Both the position numbers and the translations under genes were made by a program. Below are positions 15,113 through 25,096 of a stretch of DNA of 64,000 bases, in pieces (positions within the stretch are counted from its first letter, which is position 1; each line of letters opens with the position of its first letter). The stretch is from NCBI RefSeq assembly GCF_024213195.1, contig NZ_JANAVF010000003.1, positions 535,612 through 599,611 on the forward strand. The letters run 5' to 3'. Under the pieces are notes generated by a model that searched no databases, had not been told where the DNA came from, and saw nothing but the letters and a program-made list of their open reading frames with translations. Origin of the DNA: Streptomyces sp. TBY4. GTDB taxonomy: Bacteria > Actinomycetota > Actinomycetes > Streptomycetales > Streptomycetaceae.

Positions 15113-17557
15113 CTACTTCGCCTCGGCGTCGGTCCCCGGCTCCGCCGGGACCTCCGCCTCGGCGGCCGGCTTCGCGGCCTCGGCGGCCGGCTTCGCGGCC
15201 TCGGCGGCCGGCTTCGCGGCCTCGGCGGCCGGCTTCGCGGTCTCCGCCGACGGTGCCTCAGCCTCGGCAGCGGCCTCTGCCACTGCCTCCGCCGGCTCCT
15301 CCGCCGCCTCCGGCTCCGGTTCCGGCTCCGGCTCCGCCACCGGAGGTTCCGGCGTCTTCACCGATTCCAGCAGCAGCTGCGCCACGTCCACTACCGTGAC
15401 GTGTTCCTTCGCCTGGCCGTCGTTCTTCTTGCCGTTCACCGAGTCGGTGAGCATGACGAGGCAGAAGGGGCAGGCGGTGGAGACGATGTCCGGGTTCAGG
15501 GACAGGGCCTCGTCGACGCGCTCGTTGTTGATCCGCTTGCCGATCCGCTCCTCCATCCACATCCGCGCGCCACCGGCGCCGCAGCAGAAGCCCCGCTCCT
15601 TGTGGCGGTGCATCTCCTGCTGGCGCAGGCCCGGCACGGCCGACATGATCTCGCGCGGCGGCGTGTAGACCTTGTTGTGCCGGCCCAGGTAGCACGGGTC
15701 GTGGTACGTGATCAGCCCGTCGACCGGGGTCACCGGCGTGAGCCGGCCCTCGTCGATCAGGTGCTGGAGCAGCTGCGTGTGGTGGATGACCTCGTACTCG
15801 CCGCCCAGCTGCGGGTACTCGTTCGCGATGGTGTTGAAGCAGTGCGGGCAGGTGGAGACGATCCGCTTCGCCGACTTCGGCTTCTTGGTCGACTCGTCCT
15901 CGTCGTCCTCGCCGAAGGCCATGTTCAGCATCGCGACGTTCTCCTGCGCGAGCTGCTGGAACAGCGGCTCGTTGCCCAGGCGGCGCGGCGAGTCACCGGT
16001 GCACTTCTCGTCGCCGCCCATGATCGCGAACTTGACGCCCGCGATGTTCAGGAGCTCCGCGAAGGCCTTCGTGGTCTTCTTCGCCCGGTCCTCCAGGGCG
16101 CCCGCGCAGCCGACCCAGTACAGGTAGTCGAACTCGGAGAGGTCCTCCGCGTCCTTGCCGATGATCGGGACCTCGAAGTCCACCTCCTTGGTCCACTCGA
16201 CGCGCTGCTTCTTCGCGAGGCCCCAGGGGTTGCCCTTCTTCTCCAGGTTCTTGAGCATCGTGCCCGCCTCCGACGGGAACGCGCTCTCGATCATCACCTG
16301 GTAGCGCCGCATGTCGACGATGTGGTCGATGTGCTCGATGTCCACCGGGCACTGCTCGACGCACGCGCCGCACGTGGTGCAGGACCACAGCACGTCGGGG
16401 TCGATGACCCCGTTCTCCTCGGCGGTGCCGATCAGCGGGCGCTCGGCCTCGGCGATGGCCGCGGCCGGGACGTTGGCCAGCTGCTCCGCCGTCGCCTTCT
16501 CGTTGCCCTCCATGTCCTTGCCGCCGCCGGCCAGCAGGTACGGGGCCTTGGCGTGCGCGTGGTCGCGCAGCGACATGATCAGGAGCTTGGGGGAGAGGGG
16601 CTTGCCGGTGTTCCAGGCGGGGCACTGCGACTGGCAGCGGCCGCACTCGGTGCACGTGGAGAAGTCGAGGATGCCCTTCCACGAGAACTGCTCGACCTGG
16701 GAGACGCCGAAGACGTCGTCCTCGCCCGGGTCCTCGAAGTCGATGACCTTGCCGCCGCTGGTCATGGGCTGGAGCGCGCCCAGCGCGACCGCGCCGTCCG
16801 CGTTGCGCTTGAACCAGATGTTCGGGAAGCCGAGGAAGCGGTGCCAGGCCACACCCATGTTGGTGTTCAGCGAGACGACGATCATCCAGATCAGCGAGGT
16901 GCCGATCTTGATCATCGCGGTGAAGTAGATGGCGTTCTGCAGCGCGCCGAGCGACATGCCCTTGAAGGCCAGCACCAGCGGGTACGAGACGAAGTACGCG
17001 GGCTCGTACGAGTCCACGTGGTGGATCGCGCCTTCGAGGCCGCGCAGGCACAGGATCGCGAGGCCGATGGTCAGGATGATGTACTCGACGAAGTACGCCT
17101 GCCAGGCCTTGGAGCCGGCGAAGCGCGACTTGCGGCCGGCCCGCGAGGGCAGCGAGGCGAGGCGGATCCCCATCAGGACGAGGATGCCGGCCACCGTCAT
17201 CAGGCCGATGAACTCGATGTAGAGCTCGAACGGCAGGAAGCCGCCGACGAGCGGCAGGACCCAGTCCGCCTGGAAGAGCTGCCCGTACGCCTGCACCAGC
17301 GTGGGCGGCAGCGTCAGGAAGCCGATCGCGACGAACCAGTGCGCGAAGCCGACGAGGCCCCAGCGGTTCATCCGGCTGTGGCCGAGGAACTCCCGGACCA
17401 GGGTGAGCGTTCGGGCTTTCGGGGCGTCCGTACGGCTGCCTGCCGGTACGGGCTGTCCGAGCTTCACGAAGCGGTAGATCTGCGCCACGGCTCGGGCGAG
17501 CAGCGCGACGCCGACCACGGTCAGGACCAGCGACACGATGATCGCGGCGAGTTGCAT
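15113..17557 (-). CDS. Membrane Fe-S oxidoreductase (heterodisulfide-reductase-like)
   Basis: This 814-residue protein joins an N-terminal membrane domain with about six segments (1-260) to two 4Fe-4S clusters (CTECGRCQSQCP and CTTCGACVEQCP) and two CCG domains (VGCAGALED, then HDPCYLGRH and GFCCGAGGARMWMEE). It is the actinobacterial relative of HdrD/GlpC-type reductases, like Mycobacterium tuberculosis Rv0338c, and probably passes electrons between a cytoplasmic donor and the membrane quinone pool. The physiological donor is unknown. The tail (about 720-814) has an acidic stretch and four tandem EAAKPAA units, visible as a DNA repeat at 15155-15240. This tail is unusual and dispensable-looking. 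Confidence 0.9.
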   Translation of the reverse strand: MQLAAIIVSLVLTVVGVALLARAVAQIYRFVKLGQPVPAGSRTDAPKARTLTLVREFLGHSRMNRWGLVGFAHWFVAIGFLTLPPTLVQAYGQLFQADWVLPLVGGFLPFELYIEFIGLMTVAGILVLMGIRLASLPSRAGRKSRFAGSKAWQAYFVEYIILTIGLAILCLRGLEGAIHHVDSYEPAYFVSYPLVLAFKGMSLGALQNAIYFTAMIKIGTSLIWMIVVSLNTNMGVAWHRFLGFPNIWFKRNADGAVALGALQPMTSGGKVIDFEDPGEDDVFGVSQVEQFSWKGILDFSTCTECGRCQSQCPAWNTGKPLSPKLLIMSLRDHAHAKAPYLLAGGGKDMEGNEKATAEQLANVPAAAIAEAERPLIGTAEENGVIDPDVLWSCTTCGACVEQCPVDIEHIDHIVDMRRYQVMIESAFPSEAGTMLKNLEKKGNPWGLAKKQRVEWTKEVDFEVPIIGKDAEDLSEFDYLYWVGCAGALEDRAKKTTKAFAELLNIAGVKFAIMGGDEKCTGDSPRRLGNEPLFQQLAQENVAMLNMAFGEDDEDESTKKPKSAKRIVSTCPHCFNTIANEYPQLGGEYEVIHHTQLLQHLIDEGRLTPVTPVDGLITYHDPCYLGRHNKVYTPPREIMSAVPGLRQQEMHRHKERGFCCGAGGARMWMEERIGKRINNERVDEALSLNPDIVSTACPFCLVMLTDSVNGKKNDGQAKEHVTVVDVAQLLLESVKTPEPPVAEPEPEPEPEAAEEPAEAVAEAAAEAEAPSAETAKPAAEAAKPAAEAAKPAAEAAKPAAEAEVPAEPGTDAEAK

Positions 17558-17667
17558 GGGAGGGCTCCTCGGGCGGCACTTACTAAGCGGTAACTTATTC
17601 AGTCAAGGCTTGAGGTTACCCAGTCCCGACGCCGCAATGTAGCCGAGCGCGCGGTGATCTGCGTCGC

Positions 17668-18210
17668 TCAGGGTTGCCTGTGCCGCCAGGCCGCCCGCGG
17701 GGTCCGCGCGAGGATCGCCAGGTCCATCCCCAGCCAGTGGTTCTCCACATAGTGCCGGTCCAGCAGGTCCATTTCCTCCCACGGCAGGTCCGAGCGCGCG
17801 CTCACCTGCCACAGCCCGGTCATCCCGGGCCGTACGAGGAGCCGCTCTGGGCGGTCGTCCCCGGGCTGCGGTCGCGGCCCGACCAGCGACATCTCGCCCC
17901 GCACCACGTTGAGCAGCTGCGGCAGTCCGTCCAGTGCGCACCGCTCCAGCGCGGCCCCGGCCCGCCCCTTGCCGGCGCGGAACCGCCACGCCCGGTAGGG
18001 CCGCCCGGCCAGGCCCGCCGCGGGCTCGCGTACGAGGGCGCCCGCGCCCGGGGCCACGTACAGCAGCCCGGCGATCAGCAGCAGCGGTACGAGGAGCACC
18101 CCGAGCAGCAGCACCGCCCCGGCCAGGTCGAGCACCCGCTTGGCCGACGGCCATGGCACCGGCCGTGCGGGGAGGTGTAGCAGCAGAGGCATGCCAGCAC
18201 GGTGCCGCAC
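17668..18210 (-). CDS. Bacterial sugar transferase (short form)
   Basis: This 180-residue protein has one N-terminal membrane segment (about 25-50; LDLAGAVLLLGVLLVPLLLI) and the conserved C-terminal block of undecaprenyl-phosphate sugar phosphotransferases (WbaP/RfbP type): LDGLPQLLNVVRGEMSLVGP, then the RPGMTGLWQVSAR motif and DRHYVENHWLGMDL. It therefore transfers a sugar-phosphate to lipid carrier in exopolysaccharide assembly. The start is uncertain: GTG at 18210 or ATG at 18192. No other polysaccharide gene is adjacent. Confidence 0.8.
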   Translation of the reverse strand: MRHRAGMPLLLHLPARPVPWPSAKRVLDLAGAVLLLGVLLVPLLLIAGLLYVAPGAGALVREPAAGLAGRPYRAWRFRAGKGRAGAALERCALDGLPQLLNVVRGEMSLVGPRPQPGDDRPERLLVRPGMTGLWQVSARSDLPWEEMDLLDRHYVENHWLGMDLAILARTPRAAWRHRQP

Positions 18211-18350
18211 GCCTCCGGCCGTGTGCGGGTGCCGCGCGGCCGTGGTGCCCCGTTCGGGTGCGGCGCCGTTGCCGGGGCTCAGCCCCGGACCCTGCGCCTC
18301 AAACGCCGGCGGGGCTGGATCTGCTCACGTTGCGCGTAAGGGGAGCCTAA

Positions 18351-20293
<1,943 letters not shown>

Positions 20294-20294
<1 letters not shown>

Positions 20295-20968
20295 TGTCGG
20301 AGGAGACCCCGGGCTTCGACGAGAAGCCCGAAGTCCCCGCCGACGCCGCGCCTGACGACGCGGCCGCCGAGCCGAAGGCCGCAGCTTCCTCCAAGGAGGA
20401 GGCCGCGGCCCCGGCCGGGGACTCCGCAGCAGCAGATGTAGCTCTTCTGGCCCAGCTGGACCAGGCCCGTACCGCGCTCGGCGAGCGCACCGCGGACCTC
20501 CAGCGGCTCCAGGCGGAGTACCAGAACTACCGCCGCCGGGTGGAGCGGGACCGGATCGCCGTCAAGGAGATCGCGGTCGCGTCCCTCCTGACGGAACTGC
20601 TCCCGACCCTGGACGACATCGGCCGGGCGCGGGAACATGGCGAGCTGGTCGGCGGCTTCAAGTCGGTGGCCGAATCGCTGGAGACCGCCGCGGCCAAGAT
20701 GGGCCTGCAGCAGTTCGGCAAGGAGGGCGAGCCCTTCGACCCGACGATCCACGAGGCCCTGATGCACTCGTACGCGCCGGACGTCACCGAGGACACCTGC
20801 GTGGCGATCCTGCAGCCGGGGTACCGGATCGGCGAGCGTACGATCCGTCCCGCGCGGGTCGCGGTGGCCGAGCCCCAGCCGGGCGCGGCGCCGAAGTCCG
20901 AGGCGGCGGAGGCCGAATCTGCGTCGGACCCGTCCGACAAGGACGCGGATGCAGCCGACAACGGCTGA
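20294..20968 (+). CDS. grpE: Nucleotide exchange factor GrpE
   Basis: This 224-residue partner releases ADP from DnaK. Its start overlaps the dnaK stop by one base (TGATG), so translation is coupled. Acidic Ala/Glu-rich N-terminal residues 1-55 precede the coiled-coil helix (LDQARTALGERTADLQRLQA) and the beta domain with NYRRRVERDR, GLQQFGKEGEPFDP and HEALM. The tail after about residue 190 is again acidic and disordered-looking. Length is a little above that of typical GrpE because of the two tails. Confidence 0.97.
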
Positions 20969-21007
20969 GGTTGAACCAGTAGAGGCACGAGAGGAGGGAC
21001 ACCGGGG

Positions 21008-22192
21008 ATGAGCACGAAGGACTTCGTCGAGAAGGACTACTACAAGGTCCTCGGTGTCCCGAAGGACGCCACCGAGGCCGAGATCAAGAAGGCGTACCGG
21101 AAGCTCGCCCGCGAGTTCCACCCGGACGCCAACAAGGGCGACGCCTCGGCCGAGGAGCGCTTCAAGGAGATCTCCGAGGCGAACGACATCCTCGGGGACG
21201 CCAAGAAGCGCAAGGAGTACGACGAGGCCCGCGCCCTGTTCGGGAACGGCGGCTTCCGCCCCGGTCCCGGCGGGGGCGGCGGCTCGTTCAACTTCGACCT
21301 CGGTGACCTCTTCGGAGGCCAGCAGCAGGGCGGCGCGGGCGGCTTCGGCGGCGGCGGTCTGGGCGACGTCTTCGGCGGCCTGTTCAACCGCGGCGGCGCC
21401 GGCGCGGGTGCGGGGAACCGTACCCAGCCGCGCCGCGGCCAGGACATCGAGTCGGAGGTCACCCTCTCCTTCACGGAGGCGGTGGACGGGGCCACGGTCC
21501 CGCTCCGGATGTCCTCGCAGTCGCCCTGCAAGGCCTGTTCGGGCACCGGCGACAAGAACGGCACGCCCCGCGTGTGCCCGACCTGCGTCGGCACCGGCCA
21601 GGTCTCGCGCGGCAGCGGCGGCGGCTTCTCGCTGACCGACCCCTGCGCCGACTGCAAGGGCCGCGGCCTCATCGCCGAGACCCCGTGCGACATCTGCAAG
21701 GGCAGCGGGCGGGCCCGCAGTTCCCGGACCATGCAGGTCCGGATCCCGGCGGGGGTCTCCGACTCCCAGCGGATCCGGCTGCGCGGCAAGGGAGCCCCGG
21801 GCGAGCGCGGCGGCCCGGCCGGTGACCTGTACGTCGTCGTGCACGTGGACGCGCACCCGGTCTTCGGCCGCAAGGACGACAACCTCACGGTGACCGTCCC
21901 GGTGACCTTCGCGGAGGCGGCGCTCGGAGCCGACATCAAGGTCCCGACCCTGAACGGCCCCGCGGTGACGCTGAAGCTGCCCCCGGGCACCCCCGGCGGC
22001 CGCACGATGCGGGCCCGCGGCAAGGGGGCGGTCCGCAAGGACGGCACCCGCGGCGACCTGCTCGTGACGATCGAGGTCGCGGTGCCGACCGAGCTGAACG
22101 ACAAGGCCCGTGAGGCCATGGAGCTGTACCGCGAGGCGACGGAGTCCGAGGACCCGCGCTCCGCGTTGTTCGAGTCCGCGAAGGGAGCATGA
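21008..22192 (+). CDS. dnaJ: Chaperone DnaJ (Hsp40)
   Basis: This 394-residue co-chaperone stimulates DnaK ATPase. It has a J domain (residues 8-75, with the HPD motif in EFHPDANKGD), a Gly/Phe-rich stretch (80-140), and four CxxCxGxG zinc repeats (CKACSGTG, CPTCVGTG, CADCKGRG, CDICKGSG) at about 175-245. C-terminal substrate-binding domains follow. The start codon lies 40 bases after grpE. It is in the hspR-terminated operon, so its level rises with heat together with dnaK. Confidence 0.97.
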   Translation: MSTKDFVEKDYYKVLGVPKDATEAEIKKAYRKLAREFHPDANKGDASAEERFKEISEANDILGDAKKRKEYDEARALFGNGGFRPGPGGGGGSFNFDLGDLFGGQQQGGAGGFGGGGLGDVFGGLFNRGGAGAGAGNRTQPRRGQDIESEVTLSFTEAVDGATVPLRMSSQSPCKACSGTGDKNGTPRVCPTCVGTGQVSRGSGGGFSLTDPCADCKGRGLIAETPCDICKGSGRARSSRTMQVRIPAGVSDSQRIRLRGKGAPGERGGPAGDLYVVVHVDAHPVFGRKDDNLTVTVPVTFAEAALGADIKVPTLNGPAVTLKLPPGTPGGRTMRARGKGAVRKDGTRGDLLVTIEVAVPTELNDKAREAMELYREATESEDPRSALFESAKGA

Positions 22193-22193
22193 C

Positions 22194-22646
22194 ATGGACG
22201 GCCGCCGCAGGAGCCAGTACCAGCTCACCGATGAGACCCCGGTCTACGTGATCTCGGTGGCCGCCCAGCTCTCGGGACTGCATCCGCAGACCCTGCGCCA
22301 GTACGACCGCCTCGGCCTGGTCTCCCCGGGCCGTACGGCCGGGCGCGGCCGGCGCTACTCGGCCCGTGACATCGAACTGCTCCGCACGGTGCAGGCGCTG
22401 TCCCAGGAAGAGGGCATCAACCTGGCCGGCATCAAGCGGATCATCGAGCTGGAGAACCAGGTCGCCGCGCTCCAGCAGCGCGTGGCCGAGCTCTCCACGG
22501 CCGTCGACGGCGCCGCCGCCGTCCTCCAGCAGCGCGAGGCCCAGGTGCACGCCTCGTACCGGCGCGACCTGGTCCCGTACCAGCCCCCGCAGCCGGGCAA
22601 CGCCCTGGTGGTGTGGCGGCCGGCGCCGAAGCGGCCGCTGGGCTGA
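22194..22646 (+). CDS. hspR: Heat shock repressor HspR (MerR family)
   Basis: This 150-residue repressor binds HAIR inverted repeats and controls the dnaK operon and clpB. It has the MerR-type HTH VYVISVAAQLSGLHPQTLRQ, then YDRLGLVSPGRTAGRGRRYS, a coiled-coil (IKRIIELENQVAALQQRVAE) and a C-terminal tail. The ATG at 22194 has a GGGAG Shine-Dalgarno and starts one base past the dnaJ stop. It closes the operon, so it is autoregulated through the HAIR in front of dnaK. A terminator follows at 22674. Confidence 0.97.
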   Translation: MDGRRRSQYQLTDETPVYVISVAAQLSGLHPQTLRQYDRLGLVSPGRTAGRGRRYSARDIELLRTVQALSQEEGINLAGIKRIIELENQVAALQQRVAELSTAVDGAAAVLQQREAQVHASYRRDLVPYQPPQPGNALVVWRPAPKRPLG

Positions 22647-22673
22647 TCCCCGGCTGGCCGTCGGACATGTGCT

Positions 22674-22717
22674 GAGGCCCCGCGCGGACCCTTCTCGAAG
22701 GGCCCGCGCGGGGCCTC
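22674..22717 (+). terminator. Terminator of the dnaK operon
   Basis: Outer 14-bp arms (22674-22687 with 22704-22717) enclose a second small stem CCCTT/AAGGG. It lies 28 bases past the hspR stop. Confidence 0.85.
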
Positions 22718-22774
22718 GGTGCGTGTCTGGAGCCCTGTCCGCCGTCAGCGGGGTCTTCCGGGCTTCCGGGGCCC

Positions 22775-23818
22775 TCAGTGCGGCTCCACGAGCCCCTCGG
22801 CGTCGCCGGGGCCCGAGTCGTGCAGGATGCCGGACTGGGCGATGAGGTAGCCCAGCTGGGCCCTGCTGCCGCTGCCGAGGGCGCTGGCCAGCTTCGCGAT
22901 GTGCGCGCGGCAGGTGCGCACGTTCATCCCCAGGCGCCGGGCGATGGCCTCGTCGACGTGCCCCTCGATGAGGAGCTGGGCGATGGAGCGCTGCACTCCG
23001 GAGATTCCGTCCGGGCTGTGCGTGTAGGTGACCTTGTCGTTCAGCGGTACGGCCCTGCGCCACAGCTGCTCGAAGACCTTGATGAGGTACTCGATCAGTC
23101 CCGGGTGCCGCAGCTCCAGGGCGACCCGCCGATCGTGACTCGCGGGGATGAAAGCCACCGTGCGGTCGAAGATCATGAGACGCTCGATCAGTTCCTCGAG
23201 CGTGCGGATCTCCACCTTCCCCGTGGAGATCCTGTCCACGTAGGCGAGCGTGCCCTGGCTGTGCCGGACGGTGTGCTGGTAGAGCGTACGGATCTTCACC
23301 CCGCGGTCGATCATGGGTGAGGCGCGTTCAAGGGACTGGCTGAGACTGAAGGTCGGCCGGGCGCCGCCCGGCTGGACGGTCAGGGCCTCGGTGTGGCACT
23401 CGGCCGTGGCCAGGTCGATGGCGGCGTTGATCTGGTCGAATCCCTCCAGCACCGTGATGGCGTGGGTGTTGGCGGGGCTCTGGGCGCTGAGGGCGAGGAA
23501 CGGCTCGAATGCGTCGGTGAGATCCACGGCGGTGCGCCGGCGGTCCTGGATCTCCCGTTCGATCGGGTGGAGCCGCTGGGCGAGCGCGACGGACGGTGGA
23601 ACCGCGCGGAGTTGGTTCGCGTCGTCGGGGTCGGGGCGCAGCAGAGCGAATTCGAGCAGGCAGGGGGCGTTCCTGACATCACCGCGGGCGACGCGGCCGG
23701 CGCTCAGGGCCGCTGCGTAGAGTCGGGTTCCCTCGGCGCACATCTCCGTGACGGGGTGGCGATGTGTCGGGTTCGTTGTGCTTTGCGGCAAATCTCCACC
23801 CCCCAGGGTCCTGAACAT
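22775..23818 (-). CDS. LuxR-type HTH transcriptional regulator with TrmB-like part
   Basis: This 347-residue protein has a C-terminal LuxR-type HTH (about 275-330; GHVDEAIARRLGMNVRTCRA, then HIAKLASALGSGSRAQLGYL). The long N-terminal part (PCLLEFALLRPDPDDANQLR and the PPSVALAQRLHPIEREI block, then a PLD-like segment TLYQHTVRHSQGTLAYVDRI) is typical of a Streptomyces family often next to small peptide or biosynthetic genes. The start at 23818 has no good Shine-Dalgarno; a shorter form starting MCAEGTRLYAAA near 23740 is possible. It diverges from the peptide and Rieske-like genes at 23922, which are the obvious candidate targets. Confidence 0.75.
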   Translation of the reverse strand: MFRTLGGGDLPQSTTNPTHRHPVTEMCAEGTRLYAAALSAGRVARGDVRNAPCLLEFALLRPDPDDANQLRAVPPSVALAQRLHPIEREIQDRRRTAVDLTDAFEPFLALSAQSPANTHAITVLEGFDQINAAIDLATAECHTEALTVQPGGARPTFSLSQSLERASPMIDRGVKIRTLYQHTVRHSQGTLAYVDRISTGKVEIRTLEELIERLMIFDRTVAFIPASHDRRVALELRHPGLIEYLIKVFEQLWRRAVPLNDKVTYTHSPDGISGVQRSIAQLLIEGHVDEAIARRLGMNVRTCRAHIAKLASALGSGSRAQLGYLIAQSGILHDSGPGDAEGLVEPH

Positions 23819-23845
23819 GTAAGAACATGATGCATCGTCCCTGTG

Positions 23846-23883
23846 GCACTGACGTGCCTGAATGAGCCATCGTCTGTCAGTGC
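23846..23883. promoter_or_regulatory. Inverted repeat between regulator and peptide genes
   Basis: GCACTGAC and GTCAGTGC are 8-bp perfect arms with 22 bases between them, in the 100-base gap shared by the divergent regulator and peptide genes. It could be an operator for the LuxR-type regulator or an RNA hairpin. Confidence 0.4.
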
Positions 23884-23921
23884 GGGGGAGAAGATTCCAT
23901 CAAGTGAGGACGAAGCCGACC

Positions 23922-24101
23922 ATGTATAAGAGAATGCTTCGCTCGGCGCTTGCCGTTGTTTTCTCCGTCGTCGCGATCCTTGGGGCAGTCGCCGCCGTCA
24001 ACGGGGACACGGGAAGCGCTGAAGTCAGTGCGAGTTCGCCCGCCGACAAGAAGGTCGGCAACGACTTCGGCTGGGACACCATCACTGCGCGGGTTGCCTG
24101 A
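23922..24101 (+). CDS. Small secreted peptide (putative)
   Basis: This 59-residue protein begins MYKRMLRSALAVVFSVVAIL: basic residues then about 18 hydrophobic residues, a signal peptide or membrane anchor. The rest is a short Ser/Ala/Asp-rich peptide with KKVGNDFGWDTITARVA at its end. It resembles no family I recognise. Its TGA overlaps the ATG of the next gene (TGATG), which implies coupled translation and argues that both are real. A Cys-free mature part makes a lanthipeptide unlikely. A regulator diverges from it. A slightly longer start (GTG at 23904) is possible. Confidence 0.6.
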   Translation: MYKRMLRSALAVVFSVVAILGAVAAVNGDTGSAEVSASSPADKKVGNDFGWDTITARVA

Positions 24102-24412
24102 TGACCCCCGACGACAGCGGATTCCGCCGCGAAATGGCGTCCGCGTACCGCTCCGGCTGGCAGTTCATCGATCTCACCAGTGCCATTCCCTATGCCGGCG
24201 ACTCATTGAAGGTCACCCTCTTCGGCCAGCCCATCATCGTGGTGCGCGAGGAGGACGAGGACGTCCGCGCCTACCGTTGTCTGCGTCGTCCCCGGGGCGC
24301 GCCGCAGCCTGTCCGCTGCGAGATCCGGTACGGCATGGTCTTCGTCAATCTGGACCAGCGTGATCACCAACTTTTCGAGCCCGACTCCGCCGCCACCCCC
24401 CGCAGTGCCTGA
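24101..24412 (+). CDS. Degenerate Rieske-like protein
   Basis: This 103-residue protein aligns with the N-terminal part of ring-hydroxylating oxygenase alpha subunits: SGWQFIDLTSAIPYAGDSLK, then PIIVVREEDEDVRAYR, RGAP, and finally IRYGMVFVNLD. The Cys-x-His and Cys-x2-His pairs that hold a 2Fe-2S cluster are not in place: where CRHRG is expected it reads CLRRPRG, and the segment with the second pair is missing. It cannot hold a normal Rieske cluster. It is coupled to the peptide gene by a one-base overlap. It may be a maturation or binding protein that keeps the fold, or a decayed oxygenase. Confidence 0.6.
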   Translation: MTPDDSGFRREMASAYRSGWQFIDLTSAIPYAGDSLKVTLFGQPIIVVREEDEDVRAYRCLRRPRGAPQPVRCEIRYGMVFVNLDQRDHQLFEPDSAATPRSA

Positions 24413-24455
24413 AGCGATTCCCCTGTCGTCGCAGATCGCTCAGGTGCTACCCCCA

Positions 24456-24499
24456 CACAGCGACGCCATCGTGGACCTGACCACGATGGCGTCGCTGTG
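24456..24499. terminator. Terminator
   Basis: A 19-bp stem (24456-24474 with 24481-24499) and 6-base loop, 44 bases past the Rieske-like stop and about 50 bases from the end of the convergent PPOX gene. It can serve both. Confidence 0.85.
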
Positions 24500-24550
24500 A
24501 TGTCCGTGTCCAGTGGTTGAACCGGACAAGGTTGAACACGCCACGGCCCG

Positions 24551-24997
24551 CTACGCGCGCCCCATGGCCCGGTCCAGGCTGATCTCCACGACCACCCGGT
24601 CCGGATTCGGCGAGGGCATCCGCCCGTACCGCTCCGCGTAGCGCCGCACCGCCTCCGCGACCGAGGCCTCGTCCGTACGGACCACCGCGCGGCCCTCCAG
24701 GGTCGCCCAGCGCCGCCCCTCCAGCTGGCACACCGCCACCCGGGCCCCGCCCTGCGGGCCGCCCTGCGACGCCAGCACGTTGCGGACCTTCTTGCTGCCC
24801 TTGTTGGTGATCACCCGTGCCAGTCCGGCCTCCGGGTCGTAGGTCACGCCCACCGGGACCACGTGCGGGCTGCCGTCGGGGCGCTGCGTGGTGAGCGTGC
24901 AGAGGTGCCGCTCCCGCCAGAAGGCGAGGAACTCCGGCGTCGGGTTGAGTACGTCTTGGGAGGGGCGGGCCGTGCCGGCCGGGCTGGGAGTCGACAT
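24551..24997 (-). CDS. PPOX-class (F420- or flavin-dependent) oxidoreductase
   Basis: This 148-residue protein belongs to the pyridoxamine-phosphate-oxidase-like split barrel. Typical motifs are [40 protein letters not shown], a [13 protein letters not shown] loop and a [19 protein letters not shown] tail. Members in Streptomyces usually bind F420 rather than FMN, but sequence alone does not settle this. It diverges from clpB, whose HAIR operator lies 24 bases before its start. Confidence 0.8.
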   Translation of the reverse strand: MSTPSPAGTARPSQDVLNPTPEFLAFWRERHLCTLTTQRPDGSPHVVPVGVTYDPEAGLARVITNKGSKKVRNVLASQGGPQGGARVAVCQLEGRRWATLEGRAVVRTDEASVAEAVRRYAERYGRMPSPNPDRVVVEISLDRAMGRA

Positions 24998-25020
24998 GCG
25001 CGAAGGGTACGTCCCTCCAC

Positions 25021-25041
25021 CTTGAGTGGAATAGACTCAAC
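25021..25041. promoter_or_regulatory. HAIR operator of clpB
   Basis: CTTGAGT-GGAATAG-ACTCAAC matches the HspR consensus (CTTGAGT, 7 bases, ACTCAAG) except for the last base. It lies 56 bases before the clpB start and between clpB and the divergent PPOX gene. Confidence 0.85.
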
Positions 25042-25096
25042 TTTGTGCAGGTTACCCATGTAAAGCACACGAAGTAGTGGAAGGGAGAAGGCGCAC

